Positions 10,176 through 18,462 of a stretch of DNA of 64,000 bases are shown in pieces. Within the stretch, counting starts at the first letter, position 1; every line of letters begins with the position of its first letter. Both the position numbers and the translations under genes were made by a program. The notes under the pieces were generated by a model, which was not told the DNA's origin, ran no database searches, and saw only the letters and a list, made by a program, of their open reading frames with translations. Source of the stretch: Gemmatimonadaceae bacterium (lineage in GTDB: Bacteria > Gemmatimonadota > Gemmatimonadetes > Gemmatimonadales > Gemmatimonadaceae); assembly GCA_037721215.1 (NCBI GenBank), contig JBBJNV010000017.1, positions 1 to 64,000 on the forward strand. Reading direction: 5' to 3'.

Positions 10176-12242
10176 GTGCCGTCCAAAGCCGAGTTCGACC
10201 TTCAGGCCCCGTTCAAGCCGGCGGGGGATCAACCTCATGCGATTGCCGAGCTGACGCACGGGCTCGAGCGGGGCGACCGGTTCCAGACACTGCTCGGCGT
10301 GACCGGATCCGGCAAGACGATGACAATCGCCAACGTCATCCGGAATTTTGGGCGGCCGACGCTGGTTCTGTCGCACAACAAGACGCTCGCCGCGCAGCTC
10401 TACGGAGAAATCAAGAGCTTTTTCCCGAACGACGCGGTCGAATATTTCATCTCGTATTACGACTACTACCAACCCGAGGCGTACGTACCGACGACGGATA
10501 CGTACATCGAGAAGGATGCTTCGATCAACGAGGACATCGACCGGTTGCGGCTGAGGGCAACGTCGAGTCTGATGGAGCGCGAGAACGTTATTATCGTCGC
10601 TACTGTCTCAGCGATCTACGGTCTTGGCGATCCGGTGAGCTACAGGGAGCACATGTTGACCCTGACCAAGGGGCAGCGGATACCCCGCGACGACATCCTG
10701 CGTGCGCTGGTGAAGATTCAGTATTCACGTAATGACGTGATGTTCGACAGGGCGACGTTCCGGGTGCGCGGTGATACCGTCGAGATTCTGCCGGCGTATG
10801 AAGAGCAGGGTGTGCGCGTGGAAATGTTCGGTGATGAGATCGAGCGGATCTCGAAGATCGACCCCCTTACGGGCCGAGCCATCTCGGAAATCGGGAAGGC
10901 GGCCATTTACCCCGCGAAGCATTTCGTGACATCGCGCCCGACGATCAAGCGGGCGGTGGAGCTCATCCGCGACGAGCTGGTCGAGCGGCTCAACGAGCTC
11001 CGCGCCACGGGAAAGCTGCTCGAAGCACAGCGTCTGGAATCGCGCACCAACTTCGACATCGAGATGATGCTCGAAATCGGCACGTGTGCGGGAATCGAAA
11101 ATTATTCACGTCATCTTTCCGGGCGCGATGGCGGAGAGCGTCCGGCGTGCCTCTTCGACTATTTCCCTGACGATTTCCTGGTAGTCGTCGACGAATCACA
11201 CGTTACGCTTCCTCAGATCGGCGGGATGTTTAACGGCGACAGGGCACGCAAGCTGACGCTGGTGGATTACGGATTCCGGCTGCCGAGTGCGCTGGACAAC
11301 AGGCCGCTGATGTTCGATGAGTTTTTGTCGCTGACGCCCCGTGCAATCAATGTTTCAGCAACGCCTGGCGAAATCGAGCTGCGCCTTTCGGAAGGCGTCG
11401 TTGTCGAGCAGATAATTCGTCCGACCGGCCTCATAGATCCCGAGATTGACATTCGTCCTGTGCGCGGTCAGGTGGACGACCTGCTCAACGAGATTCGCCT
11501 GCGGGAGAAGAAGAGTGAGCGTGTGCTCGTGACGACGCTGACGAAACGCATGTCGGAGGATCTCACGGACTACCTCCAGCAGATGGGCGTTCGCGTTCGA
11601 TACATGCATTCGGATATCGACGCAATCGAGCGGATGGAAATCGTGCGCGGGTTGCGCCTTGGCGAGTTCGACGTTCTGGTAGGCATCAATTTGCTGCGGG
11701 AGGGCCTCGACCTTCCTGAAGTGTCGCTTGTCGCAATTCTCGACGCGGATCAGGAAGGGTTTCTTCGGAGTGACCGGTCGCTCATTCAGACCGTTGGAAG
11801 GGCGGCCCGGCACGTCAACGGGCGCGCGATATTCTACGCCGACCGAATCACAGGGTCGATGGCGCGGGCGATGGACGAAACGAAACGGCGGCGCGAAACT
11901 CAGCGCGCGCACAATGTTGAACATGGCATCACGCCGTACAGTGTGGTCAAGAGTACTGAGCAGGTGAAGTTCATCACGCGCGTAGCTGACGCCCGGGAGG
12001 TGCGCGAGGCAAGGGAGGACGATCGTGCGCGCCGTGTAGCGGAAGTCCGGCCGACGTATGGCGGCGGAGATCCTGCGGTGCTCATCGCTGAGCTGGAAAA
12101 GGGAATGAAAGACGCTGCTCTGGCCCTGGATTTTGAGACCGCCGCCCGGCTGCGGGATCAGCTTTTCGAGATCAAGGCGAAGTCGGATGGCAATCGGGCT
12201 CGCTCGCGGGGACCGCTGGCAGGCATCAGGGCTGAGCGGTGA
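10176..12242 (+). CDS. uvrB: Excinuclease ABC subunit B
   Basis: DNA-damage verification helicase of nucleotide excision repair; loads on DNA with UvrA and recruits UvrC. Walker A is [10 protein letters not shown] near residue 39, the beta-hairpin that clamps DNA is visible ([20 protein letters not shown]), helicase motifs [14 protein letters not shown] and QTVGRAARH follow, and a C-terminal UVR motif ([20 protein letters not shown]) mediates UvrC contact. At 688 residues length is normal. The start is GTG at 10176, 47 bp after rel, with no ribosome-binding site but a TATATTT box just upstream. The last codons abut tsaE in a TGATG overlap. Confidence 0.97.
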   Translation: MPSKAEFDLQAPFKPAGDQPHAIAELTHGLERGDRFQTLLGVTGSGKTMTIANVIRNFGRPTLVLSHNKTLAAQLYGEIKSFFPNDAVEYFISYYDYYQPEAYVPTTDTYIEKDASINEDIDRLRLRATSSLMERENVIIVATVSAIYGLGDPVSYREHMLTLTKGQRIPRDDILRALVKIQYSRNDVMFDRATFRVRGDTVEILPAYEEQGVRVEMFGDEIERISKIDPLTGRAISEIGKAAIYPAKHFVTSRPTIKRAVELIRDELVERLNELRATGKLLEAQRLESRTNFDIEMMLEIGTCAGIENYSRHLSGRDGGERPACLFDYFPDDFLVVVDESHVTLPQIGGMFNGDRARKLTLVDYGFRLPSALDNRPLMFDEFLSLTPRAINVSATPGEIELRLSEGVVVEQIIRPTGLIDPEIDIRPVRGQVDDLLNEIRLREKKSERVLVTTLTKRMSEDLTDYLQQMGVRVRYMHSDIDAIERMEIVRGLRLGEFDVLVGINLLREGLDLPEVSLVAILDADQEGFLRSDRSLIQTVGRAARHVNGRAIFYADRITGSMARAMDETKRRRETQRAHNVEHGITPYSVVKSTEQVKFITRVADAREVREAREDDRARRVAEVRPTYGGGDPAVLIAELEKGMKDAALALDFETAARLRDQLFEIKAKSDGNRARSRGPLAGIRAER

Positions 12243-12697
12243 TGCGTGTAGGGCATCATGTTGTTCCGAATCTGGCAGGAAGCGGTGGTCTGACGCTCGA
12301 CGAAGACGAGATGAAATCGTGGGGCGAACAACTGGGCGCCGCGAGCACCGCGCCTCTCGTCATCGGGCTCACCGGCGAGCTCGGCGCAGGAAAAACGACA
12401 CTTGCTCAGGCCATCTTCAGCGGCTACGGGGTCACCGAGCCAGTGACCAGCCCCACTTACACGATTGTGCAGCAGTACCACTCGCCGCGGTCGATTGCCT
12501 ACCATATAGATCTTTATCGCCTGAACGATGTCGCGGAACTCACAAATATCGGCTGGAACGACATTGTCGCCGAGCGCGCGCTCGTGATCGTCGAATGGCC
12601 CGAGCGGGCGGGAGACCGCTTACCGGATGCGCCGCTGCATATCGAGCTTGCGTATGTAGCGGGCGATCCTGCGCGGCGACTGTTGCTGGCGGGGTGA
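12242..12697 (+). CDS. tsaE: tRNA threonylcarbamoyladenosine biosynthesis ATPase TsaE
   Basis: ATPase of the TsaB-TsaD-TsaE complex that makes t6A37 in ANN-decoding tRNAs. The P-loop is TGELGAGKTTLAQ and the family signature SPTYTIVQQYHS follows, then a YHIDLYRL segment. The ATG at 12242 overlaps the uvrB stop by one base (TGATG); the GTG immediately before (12239) is an alternative start adding one residue. 151 residues is typical. tsaB follows after 67 bp, but tsaD is not in the window. Confidence 0.93.
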   Translation: MRVGHHVVPNLAGSGGLTLDEDEMKSWGEQLGAASTAPLVIGLTGELGAGKTTLAQAIFSGYGVTEPVTSPTYTIVQQYHSPRSIAYHIDLYRLNDVAELTNIGWNDIVAERALVIVEWPERAGDRLPDAPLHIELAYVAGDPARRLLLAG

Positions 12698-12764
12698 CGC
12701 CATTGCGGACGGGGTCGACGGTAGCGCCCTCTAAGTCCTGCGCAACGCGCCTCGCGGCGGTCTG

Positions 12765-13445
12765 ATGGCCACCTGCACGTTGGCTCTCGACGCGTCCACG
12801 TATGCTGGAAGTGTGGCGTTGCTTCGCGACTCTGTCGTTGTAGCTGAGCGCACTCTGGCCGATACGGGCATGCCTCCAAAAGGGGGGCGGGAAGAGCGAA
12901 TGCTGCCGCTGGTCGCGGAGTGTCTCGAGGAATCCGGTGTGCGCGCGGGCGAACTCGGGCGAGTGGTGTGTGGAGCTGGACCCGGCAGTTTTACAAGCCT
13001 GCGGATCGCGGCCTCTGTCGCGAAGGGTCTGGCAGCAGGCATTGGGTGTCCGCTTTTTTCTGTATCGTCGCTGCTGCTCACTGTCGCCGGTCTCGAATCA
13101 TTGCCGTCGAGCGGCCTGCATCTGTCCGTGCTGCCGGCAATGCGCGATGAGTGGTTTGTTGCCGAAATCAGCGTTGATGCTGCGGACATTACCAAGCAGG
13201 TTTCGCCGGTTTCCATTGTGACCGCCCTGCACCTGCGGGAAGCAGAGGAGGCGGGTGCGTCAATTGTAGGCCCCGGGCAGGCTTGTGATGCGCGGCCGCA
13301 TGCGCGCGGTGTTGCGCGCCTGCTGGCTGCGATTGTTGCGCGTGGCGCGGAGAATCTGGATGGCTGGGAGCCCGATTACGGCAGGCTGGCCGAGGCGCAG
13401 GTAAAATGGGAGGCCGCGCATGGAAGATCGCTCTTCGCCGGTTGA
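12765..13445 (+). CDS. tsaB: tRNA threonylcarbamoyladenosine biosynthesis protein TsaB
   Basis: Catalytically inactive ASKHA-fold partner of TsaD in t6A synthesis. The N terminus reads LALDASTYAGSVALL, matching the family's ALDTST entry, and the conserved GAGPGSFTSLRIA motif lies near residue 70. The C terminus DYGRLAEAQVKWE matches the usual PxYLR-x-AE-x-K ending. The 226-residue size is normal. It overlaps rimI by 26 bp, an order (tsaE-tsaB-rimI) common in many bacteria. Confidence 0.93.
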   Translation: MATCTLALDASTYAGSVALLRDSVVVAERTLADTGMPPKGGREERMLPLVAECLEESGVRAGELGRVVCGAGPGSFTSLRIAASVAKGLAAGIGCPLFSVSSLLLTVAGLESLPSSGLHLSVLPAMRDEWFVAEISVDAADITKQVSPVSIVTALHLREAEEAGASIVGPGQACDARPHARGVARLLAAIVARGAENLDGWEPDYGRLAEAQVKWEAAHGRSLFAG

Positions 13446-13935
13446 TGTGCTGGGGCGTTCCCTTAACGCAGGCTCAGGGGCGACCAACACCTTCCTGATC
13501 CGTCGTGCGATGCTGGGTGACCTCTCTGCGATTGCGGGCCTGGAGAAGATCGCGTTCACCGATCCGTGGTCCCCGGCAGAATTCAGGACCTTGCTCGATG
13601 CCCCGCACATCATCTTCCTTGTGGCTGTCGGTGTCCGCGACGGCAGCATTGTCGGCTACGCAATTGTGTCGAGCGTCCTCGACGAAGCGGAGATACTCAA
13701 CCTTGCGGTCTCGCCTGCGTGTCGCGGCGTTGGCGCCGGGGGAATGCTGCTCGACGCGGGCATGTCGGCGGCTGCTGCGGCCGGGGCGACGGCGGTTTTT
13801 CTCGAAGTGCGGGAATCAAATGCGGCAGCCCGCGGTCTGTACGCTTCGCGCAACTTCAGCGAAATTTCGAGACGCAGGCGTTACTACAGGAGGCCGGTGG
13901 AAGACGCCCTTGTACTTCGTGGCGCGGTACAATGA
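13420..13935 (+). CDS. rimI: Ribosomal protein N-acetyltransferase RimI-like (GNAT)
   Basis: GNAT-fold acetyltransferase, probably acetylating the N terminus of ribosomal protein bS18. Residues 30-165 form the GNAT domain: FTDPWSPAEF is the typical RimI opening, LNLAVSPACRGVGAGGMLL is the acetyl-CoA-binding R/Q-x-x-G-x-G/A segment, and the closing region FLEVRESNAAARGLYASRNF is characteristic. The ATG at 13420 is preceded by GGGAGG at 6 nt, supporting the 26 bp overlap with tsaB despite a non-conserved N-terminal tail of about 25 residues. The specific substrate is inferred from context. Confidence 0.88.
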   Translation: MEDRSSPVDVLGRSLNAGSGATNTFLIRRAMLGDLSAIAGLEKIAFTDPWSPAEFRTLLDAPHIIFLVAVGVRDGSIVGYAIVSSVLDEAEILNLAVSPACRGVGAGGMLLDAGMSAAAAAGATAVFLEVRESNAAARGLYASRNFSEISRRRRYYRRPVEDALVLRGAVQ

Positions 13936-13956
13936 TGTCGGGTGTCACAGGATAGA

Positions 13957-13976
13957 TGCAGTCTTGTCGGACTGCA
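13957..13976 (+). promoter_or_regulatory. Perfect 7-bp hairpin between rimI and ssb
   Basis: TGCAGTC (13957-13963) and GACTGCA (13970-13976) are perfect inverted repeats around a 6-nt loop, in the short rimI-ssb gap. No T-run follows, so a factor-independent terminator is unlikely; a TACAAT hexamer (13981-13986) starts 4 nt downstream. It may be an operator, an mRNA processing site or chance. Confidence 0.4.
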
Positions 13977-14022
13977 GGTTTACAATGAATGGCAAACGTA
14001 CGAACTCTCGCCGGGAGGCAAA

Positions 14023-14541
14023 GTGAGCAGGAGTGTTAACAAAGTGATGTTGATCGGAAATCTGGGAAACGAGCCGGAAATCCGTACGATAGCCAGCGGC
14101 AGCAAGGTCGCGACTTTTTCACTCGCGACGAGCAGGTCGTGGAACAGCGCGAGCGGTGAGAAGCAGGAGAAAACCGAATGGCACCGGTGCGTTGCATGGA
14201 ACGCAAAGGGGTCGGGCATGGGGCTGGCTGATATCGTCGAGAAGTACTGCAGGAAAGGTGAACGGGTCTTTGTCGAAGGATCCATCGAGTATAGCCAGTG
14301 GCAGGACAAGGAAAACCAGACCCGTTACACGACCGAGATCAAAGTGCGTGAGTTGATGCTGCTCGGCGGAGGCTCCGGCGGGGGCGGTGGCGGGCGTGGC
14401 GATTTCGAGTCCGATGACTCGCGTTCGCGTGCCCCGGCTCGCAACGTCGGGCGTTCGGCCGCGGCATCGGGCACCAAGGACAACAATTTCGACGATTTTC
14501 CGTCGGCGCTTGAAGATCAGGATGACGATCTGCCGTTCTAG
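14023..14541 (+). CDS. ssb: Single-stranded DNA-binding protein
   Basis: Binds single-stranded DNA during replication and repair. OB-fold signatures are NKVMLIGNLGNEPEIR, EWHRCVAWN and FVEGSIEYSQWQDKENQTRY. A Gly-rich linker (GGGSGGGGGGRGD) leads to the acidic tail ending DDDLPF, the partner-binding tip. The open frame begins at 13942, but family proteins start only a few residues before NKVMLIGN, so I prefer GTG 14023 (172 residues), preceded by GGGAGG at a short 4-nt spacing. The upstream stretch would be noncoding leader with a hairpin at 13957-13976. Confidence 0.94.
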   Translation: MSRSVNKVMLIGNLGNEPEIRTIASGSKVATFSLATSRSWNSASGEKQEKTEWHRCVAWNAKGSGMGLADIVEKYCRKGERVFVEGSIEYSQWQDKENQTRYTTEIKVRELMLLGGGSGGGGGGRGDFESDDSRSRAPARNVGRSAAASGTKDNNFDDFPSALEDQDDDLPF

Positions 14542-14611
14542 AAGAACAAGAGTTTCGTGGTGTCGATTATGCTCGTGCAGCGGAAGCGACCGGCGCAGCA
14601 ATAGTCTGGCG

Positions 14612-14635
14612 GAGGGGGTCGGTAAGTGACCCCTC
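14612..14635 (+). terminator. Hairpin after ssb, weak terminator candidate
   Basis: GAGGGGGTC (14612-14620) pairs with GACCCCTC (14628-14635) with one bulged G and a 7-nt loop. It lies 71 bp after the ssb stop. There is no T-tract after it, so termination would be inefficient or factor-assisted. The rest of 14542-14750 shows no gene or recognised element. Confidence 0.4.
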
Positions 14636-14750
14636 GTTACCACTAAACCGTCTACCTACCGGCGCACATCACGCCCGCCGTGCATCCCGCACGTGCGCGG
14701 CAACGGCTCACTCCCGCTGCCCCGATCCAGATTTTTCGCGGAGCAACTCG

Positions 14751-15680
14751 ATGCAGGTCTAAAAAGGGGTCGCAGGTAACGGTCGCCTGATTCCGGTCAC
14801 CACCCTCCGGGCTCTCGTCGCAACGGTGGCGATCGCGGGCTTCTCAGCCACCGGTCAGGCGCAGGATTCGGTGGCGCGTCCGGTCCTCCACGAGGCCGGC
14901 GCCGGTGACGGATAGAACCGTGTTCTCTTCGATGCCGATGCGAGTCTCCGACCGGATTCAGTCGAGCGGCGAAGTGCTGGGGCGCGAGGGTGCTGGCTCG
15001 GTGCGACGTGGCGAGAGAGGCGGCACCCTTTGCGTCCCAGGGTGGGGGTCCCCCAGGCAGCGGACGCCTGGCCGCGGCATACGACAGGCCGGACATCGAT
15101 GCCCCGGCCGGTAACCAGACGTTTCGGCTGAATGATCCTGTATTCATCGAGGTGCCGGCGGCGAGCGGCGCACGAATCGGAGCTAAGTTCCTGGCTTACC
15201 GTCCTGGTCCTTCCATCAGCGAAGTGGCCCAGGTAATGATCTCGACTGGCATTGTGCGTGTGGAATCGATGGTGCCCGGACAGCCGGCTCTGGCTCGCAT
15301 CGTGACGCTTTTCGATCATGCGTCTCGATCAGCGCCTGATGCCTCTTGGAGTCTTCGTGATGGCACACCCGGGTTCAGTTGCAACGGTTGCCATGGGACC
15401 GGTCGAAAAGGTCGTCTACGTTTCCGGCGACCCCGTTCTTCCTTCGCTGCAGAGTTACGTGATGCTGAGTGCAACAGCCGCTGACGGTGTTCGCGTTGGT
15501 GATCGGTTCACGCTTGTGGACGATACCATTGCCGAGCGGTATCCTGCCCCGGCTGTCCCCGCCACAGTTGCACAAGTGGTCCGTGTCACGCCATTCGCCG
15601 TTACGGCAATTGTCCTGGATCACGATCAGCCCACCATTCGCACGGGAATGACCGCTCGTCTCAGCGCTCGTACACCGTAA
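14751..15680 (+). pseudogene. Decayed secreted-protein gene (LysM-family type seen after ssb)
   Basis: Coding remnants run in three frames. ATG 14751 has a good ribosome-binding site (GGAG 14740-14743, 7-nt gap) but meets TAA at 14760; past it the same frame encodes a clear signal peptide (LRALVATVAIAGFSATGQAQ) until TAG 14913. Homology-like text then moves to another frame (TRPAPVTDRTVFSS to SVRRGE, to about 15015), to a third (REAAPFASQGGGPPGSGRL through ALARIVTLFD, to about 15320), and back to the first (RLDQRLMPLGVFV to the TAA at 15680). No continuous product is possible. In related genomes I recall a LysM-containing secreted protein at this spot; the LysM module itself is not visible here. 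Neighbours are intact, so several lesions in one gene favour real decay over scattered read errors. Confidence 0.7.
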
Positions 15681-15734
15681 CCGCGCAGAAAAAAGGTGGT
15701 TTCACGGTAGGCAAGGATTAAATTACGGGCGATC

Positions 15735-16541
15735 ATGATCGTGATCGCCCACTTCATCGCCATCTCCTGTTATGTTGGCGCTACGGCCCTTGCTGCGATG
15801 CCGTTTGCGCGCCGCGTGCGGGCCCCCGTCCGAGGCGTTATCGCGCTCCTGGCGCTGGGCGCGACGGCGCACGGCATCGCGTTGCTCGGCATGCTGCAGC
15901 AGCTCGGATCGGCATCTCTCACCGGACTCGGTCCCGCGCTGTCGTTCGCCGGCTTTTTGCTCGCCATCGTGTTGTTGCTCATAGAGGCAATTACACGCGA
16001 TGTAAGTCTGGCGCTGGTCGCGGCGCCGCTTGCGGCAGTGATGACCACAGTTGGCAATATTTCCGGGCTTACTCCGTTCATGACCCTCGGTGGCCCACGA
16101 GCCGTATGGCTGGTGACGCATATCGTCCTCAGCTTTTCCGGCCTCGCATTCTATGCAACGGCCGCCGCCGCAGGCGCCATGTATCTCGTGGCACGCCGCG
16201 AGTTGAAGTCAGGACGATTCGGGGCAGTCTACCGGTTCTTTCCTCCGCTGGAGACGCTGGATCGCGTTAATCACTTTTCAGCCATCGCCGGTTTCATGGG
16301 ACTGACGCTCGGCGTCATCCTGGCGGGGGTCTACTCGATCGTTTACCGCACTATCGCCGCCCCGGAAATGGTCTGGGGTCTTGGCGCGTGGCTGTGCATA
16401 TTCGTGCTTGCCTTCGGCCGAATCCTTCGCGGCTGGCAGGCAAAGCGCGCCGCGGTAATCTCCTCAGTCTCGTTTGCGGGCGTTGTCGCCTTCTACGTCC
16501 TGATCCGCGCGTCGTCGCTCGGCCGCGGACAATTCCTGTGA
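15735..16541 (+). CDS. HemX/CcsA-like integral membrane protein
   Basis: A 268-residue hydrophobic protein with about eight membrane segments, of the cytochrome c assembly (CcsA/CcmC/HemX) superfamily. Conserved-type histidines occur in WLVTHIVLSFSGLAFY and DRVNHFSAIAGF. The tryptophan-rich WGxxW haem-handling motif of true CcsA is missing, and the gene is followed by sirohaem and haem genes, so a HemX role (modulating HemA levels) is the better guess. The start ATG lies 54 bp after the pseudogene; an A/T-rich TTAAATTA stretch just before it could be a promoter. The stop overlaps the next GTG by 4 bp (GTGA). Confidence 0.8.
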   Translation: MIVIAHFIAISCYVGATALAAMPFARRVRAPVRGVIALLALGATAHGIALLGMLQQLGSASLTGLGPALSFAGFLLAIVLLLIEAITRDVSLALVAAPLAAVMTTVGNISGLTPFMTLGGPRAVWLVTHIVLSFSGLAFYATAAAAGAMYLVARRELKSGRFGAVYRFFPPLETLDRVNHFSAIAGFMGLTLGVILAGVYSIVYRTIAAPEMVWGLGAWLCIFVLAFGRILRGWQAKRAAVISSVSFAGVVAFYVLIRASSLGRGQFL

Positions 16542-17185
16542 CCGCCATTCCGCTGGCTGTCAACGCGGCCGCAATTTCCGTACTGATTGTGGGCGGAGGC
16601 CGAGTTGCCACACGCAAGGCGCTGGCCCTACTTGGCGCTGGCGCTGGTGTCAGGCTCATCGCCCCGGAGATAACTGACGAGCTCGGCGCGCTCAGTGCTC
16701 GTTACGCGCGGCTTTCGATTTTCCGCCGCGAGTATGATGGAATACCCGATATTGCGAACGCTGCTCTGGTAATCGCTGCAACCGCATCAACGGAAGTCAA
16801 TGCTCGTGTCGCGGCGGATGCGCACGCAGCCCACCGGCTGGTAAACGTTGTCGACGCCCCGGGATCAGGCACCTTCACGACGATGGCTGTTCACCGGGCC
16901 GGCGATGTGGTGATTGGGGTGAGCGCGGGGAACGTGCCGTCCGCCGCTGTCCGTGTCAGGGACAGGATCGCCGTGCAAATTGATCAGCGGTATGCCGCCG
17001 CCGTTGCGGCCTGTTCGGTACTTCGGTCGCAGATGCTGACACGGGAACGTGCGTCCACTTCGGGAAACACGGGCAGTGCCGCAAATGGAGAATGGGCCGA
17101 CGTCAATGCGCGGCTGATCGACGAGAATTTTTGCGTAAGTGTAGAAGATGGTACCTTCGCGACAACGCTGGCGGCCTGCCGGTGA
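16538..17185 (+). CDS. Precorrin-2 dehydrogenase / sirohydrochlorin ferrochelatase
   Basis: NAD-dependent enzyme converting precorrin-2 to sirohydrochlorin, and possibly inserting iron to give sirohaem. It resembles the CysG N-terminal half/Met8: a Rossmann motif VLIVGGGRVATRKALALL near the N terminus, then LVNVVDAPGSGTF, whose aspartate corresponds to the catalytic Asp, and a helical dimerisation tail. The longer open frame from 16388 lies inside the upstream gene in another frame; the GTG at 16538 overlapping the previous stop (GTGA) gives a normal 215-residue protein. It overlaps hemA by 4 bp. No SAM uroporphyrinogen methyltransferase domain is fused. Confidence 0.87.
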   Translation: MTAIPLAVNAAAISVLIVGGGRVATRKALALLGAGAGVRLIAPEITDELGALSARYARLSIFRREYDGIPDIANAALVIAATASTEVNARVAADAHAAHRLVNVVDAPGSGTFTTMAVHRAGDVVIGVSAGNVPSAAVRVRDRIAVQIDQRYAAAVAACSVLRSQMLTRERASTSGNTGSAANGEWADVNARLIDENFCVSVEDGTFATTLAACR

Positions 17186-18462
17186 TTGTTGCGGGCATGA
17201 ACCATCAGACAGCGCCAATCGAAATCCGCGAAAAGCTCGCGTTCCGGGCGAGCGAGTGCAGTGATGTGCTCGATGGCCTGCGTGACAGGAGCGATGCGCG
17301 CGAGATGGTTCTTCTCTCGACGTGCAATCGGACGGAATTCTATCTCGTGCACGGCACCGACGACTGCGCGCCCCACGTGTGGGAAATAATGTCGTTGAGG
17401 CTTGGCGAAGATGCGAAACAGTATTCGTATGTTCGCCGTGACCGCGAAGCCGTGTCGCACATTTTCCGGGTGGCCTCCGGAATTGATTCGATGATCCTTG
17501 GCGAGGCTCAGATTCACGGGCAGGTGCGCGATGCGTGGGAAGCGTGCAGGGCGCATTCCGGCGTCGCGCTGAATCGGCTTTTTCAGTCGGCGCTCCTTGC
17601 CGCATCGCGGGTTCGTGAAGAAACGGGCATCGGTCGGGGCGCGGCGTCCGTCAGCTCCTCCGCCGTTCAGCTTTCCAAGCGCATATTCGGATCGCTGGCT
17701 GGCCGCCGGGCGATGGTCCTCGGCGCCGGCGACGTTGCGGCAATCGCGTTGACATGTCTGCGGAAGGAGGGCGTGAAAGTCTCGATCGTCGCCAATCGTA
17801 CCTTCGAGCGCGCCGATGCCCTCGCACGCGAACAAGGCGCGGTAGCGATGCGTTACGACGAGTGCTGGGAAAATCTGCATACAGTCGACGTCCTTCTCTG
17901 TTCGACGGCATCCCCGCATACGGTCGTTGGTGTCGAACAGATAATGCCCGGAATGCGGGCCCGGGGCGATCGTCCGCTTTGCATTCTGGACATCGCGCTT
18001 CCGAGGGATGTGGACGCGCAGGTGGGACAGCTCGACAATGTATTTCTCTACGACCTGGACGATCTTCGCGCGGCGGCGTCCGCGAATCTGGAACGGCGAC
18101 AGGAAGATCTTCCCGCGGCCGAGCAGATCATCGCTGGAGAAGTGGAGAGGTACTGGCAATGGCTTGCGGGCCTCGCTGCAGTGCCGGTGGTGACTGAGTT
18201 TCGTTCGCGCATGGATGCTGTTCGCAGCGACGAGCTGGCACTGGCACTGCGCCGGATCGGAGGCCTGTCTGAGGCGCAGGAAAAAGGACTCGAGAAATTC
18301 TCTCGGGCGTTGATGAACAAGTTTCTCCATGAGCCGAGCGTGCGACTTCGTGCGGCGGCCGCAAACGGCAGGGGGTTGGGGGTGGTCGATGCAGCACGAT
18401 ATTTGTTCGCGCTCGAAAGCGATGCGGTGAACGCAGACACGGACCCGGAAGAGCCGGTATGA
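17182..18462 (+). CDS. hemA: Glutamyl-tRNA reductase
   Basis: First committed step of C5 haem synthesis: reduces glutamyl-tRNA to glutamate-1-semialdehyde using NADPH. The protein opens VIVAGMNHQTAPIEIREKLA, carries the catalytic cysteine in STCNRTEFY (Cys48) and the signature GLU-TR segment LGEAQIHGQVRDAWE, followed by a Rossmann domain (AMVLGAGDVAAIAL) and a helical dimerisation domain. GTG 17182 overlaps the preceding stop (GTGA) and starts exactly at the conserved N terminus, so I discard the longer frame from 17092. 426 residues is normal. An epimerase gene overlaps its stop by 4 bp. Confidence 0.96.
   Translation: MIVAGMNHQTAPIEIREKLAFRASECSDVLDGLRDRSDAREMVLLSTCNRTEFYLVHGTDDCAPHVWEIMSLRLGEDAKQYSYVRRDREAVSHIFRVASGIDSMILGEAQIHGQVRDAWEACRAHSGVALNRLFQSALLAASRVREETGIGRGAASVSSSAVQLSKRIFGSLAGRRAMVLGAGDVAAIALTCLRKEGVKVSIVANRTFERADALAREQGAVAMRYDECWENLHTVDVLLCSTASPHTVVGVEQIMPGMRARGDRPLCILDIALPRDVDAQVGQLDNVFLYDLDDLRAAASANLERRQEDLPAAEQIIAGEVERYWQWLAGLAAVPVVTEFRSRMDAVRSDELALALRRIGGLSEAQEKGLEKFSRALMNKFLHEPSVRLRAAAANGRGLGVVDAARYLFALESDAVNADTDPEEPV

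Noticed and set aside
10133-10732. A 199-codon plus-strand frame overlapping the start of uvrB
   Set aside because: Reads uvrB DNA in the wrong frame; Arg-rich with no recognisable domain.
15700-15734. Possible promoter in the A/T-rich stretch before the HemX-like gene
   Set aside because: TTAAAT is plausible as a -10 but no -35 at proper spacing is visible, so not listed as a feature.
16984-18330. A 448-codon open frame on the minus strand
   Set aside because: It is the antisense shadow of hemA and its upstream neighbour, whose products have clear family motifs; high GC at third positions keeps the opposite frame open.
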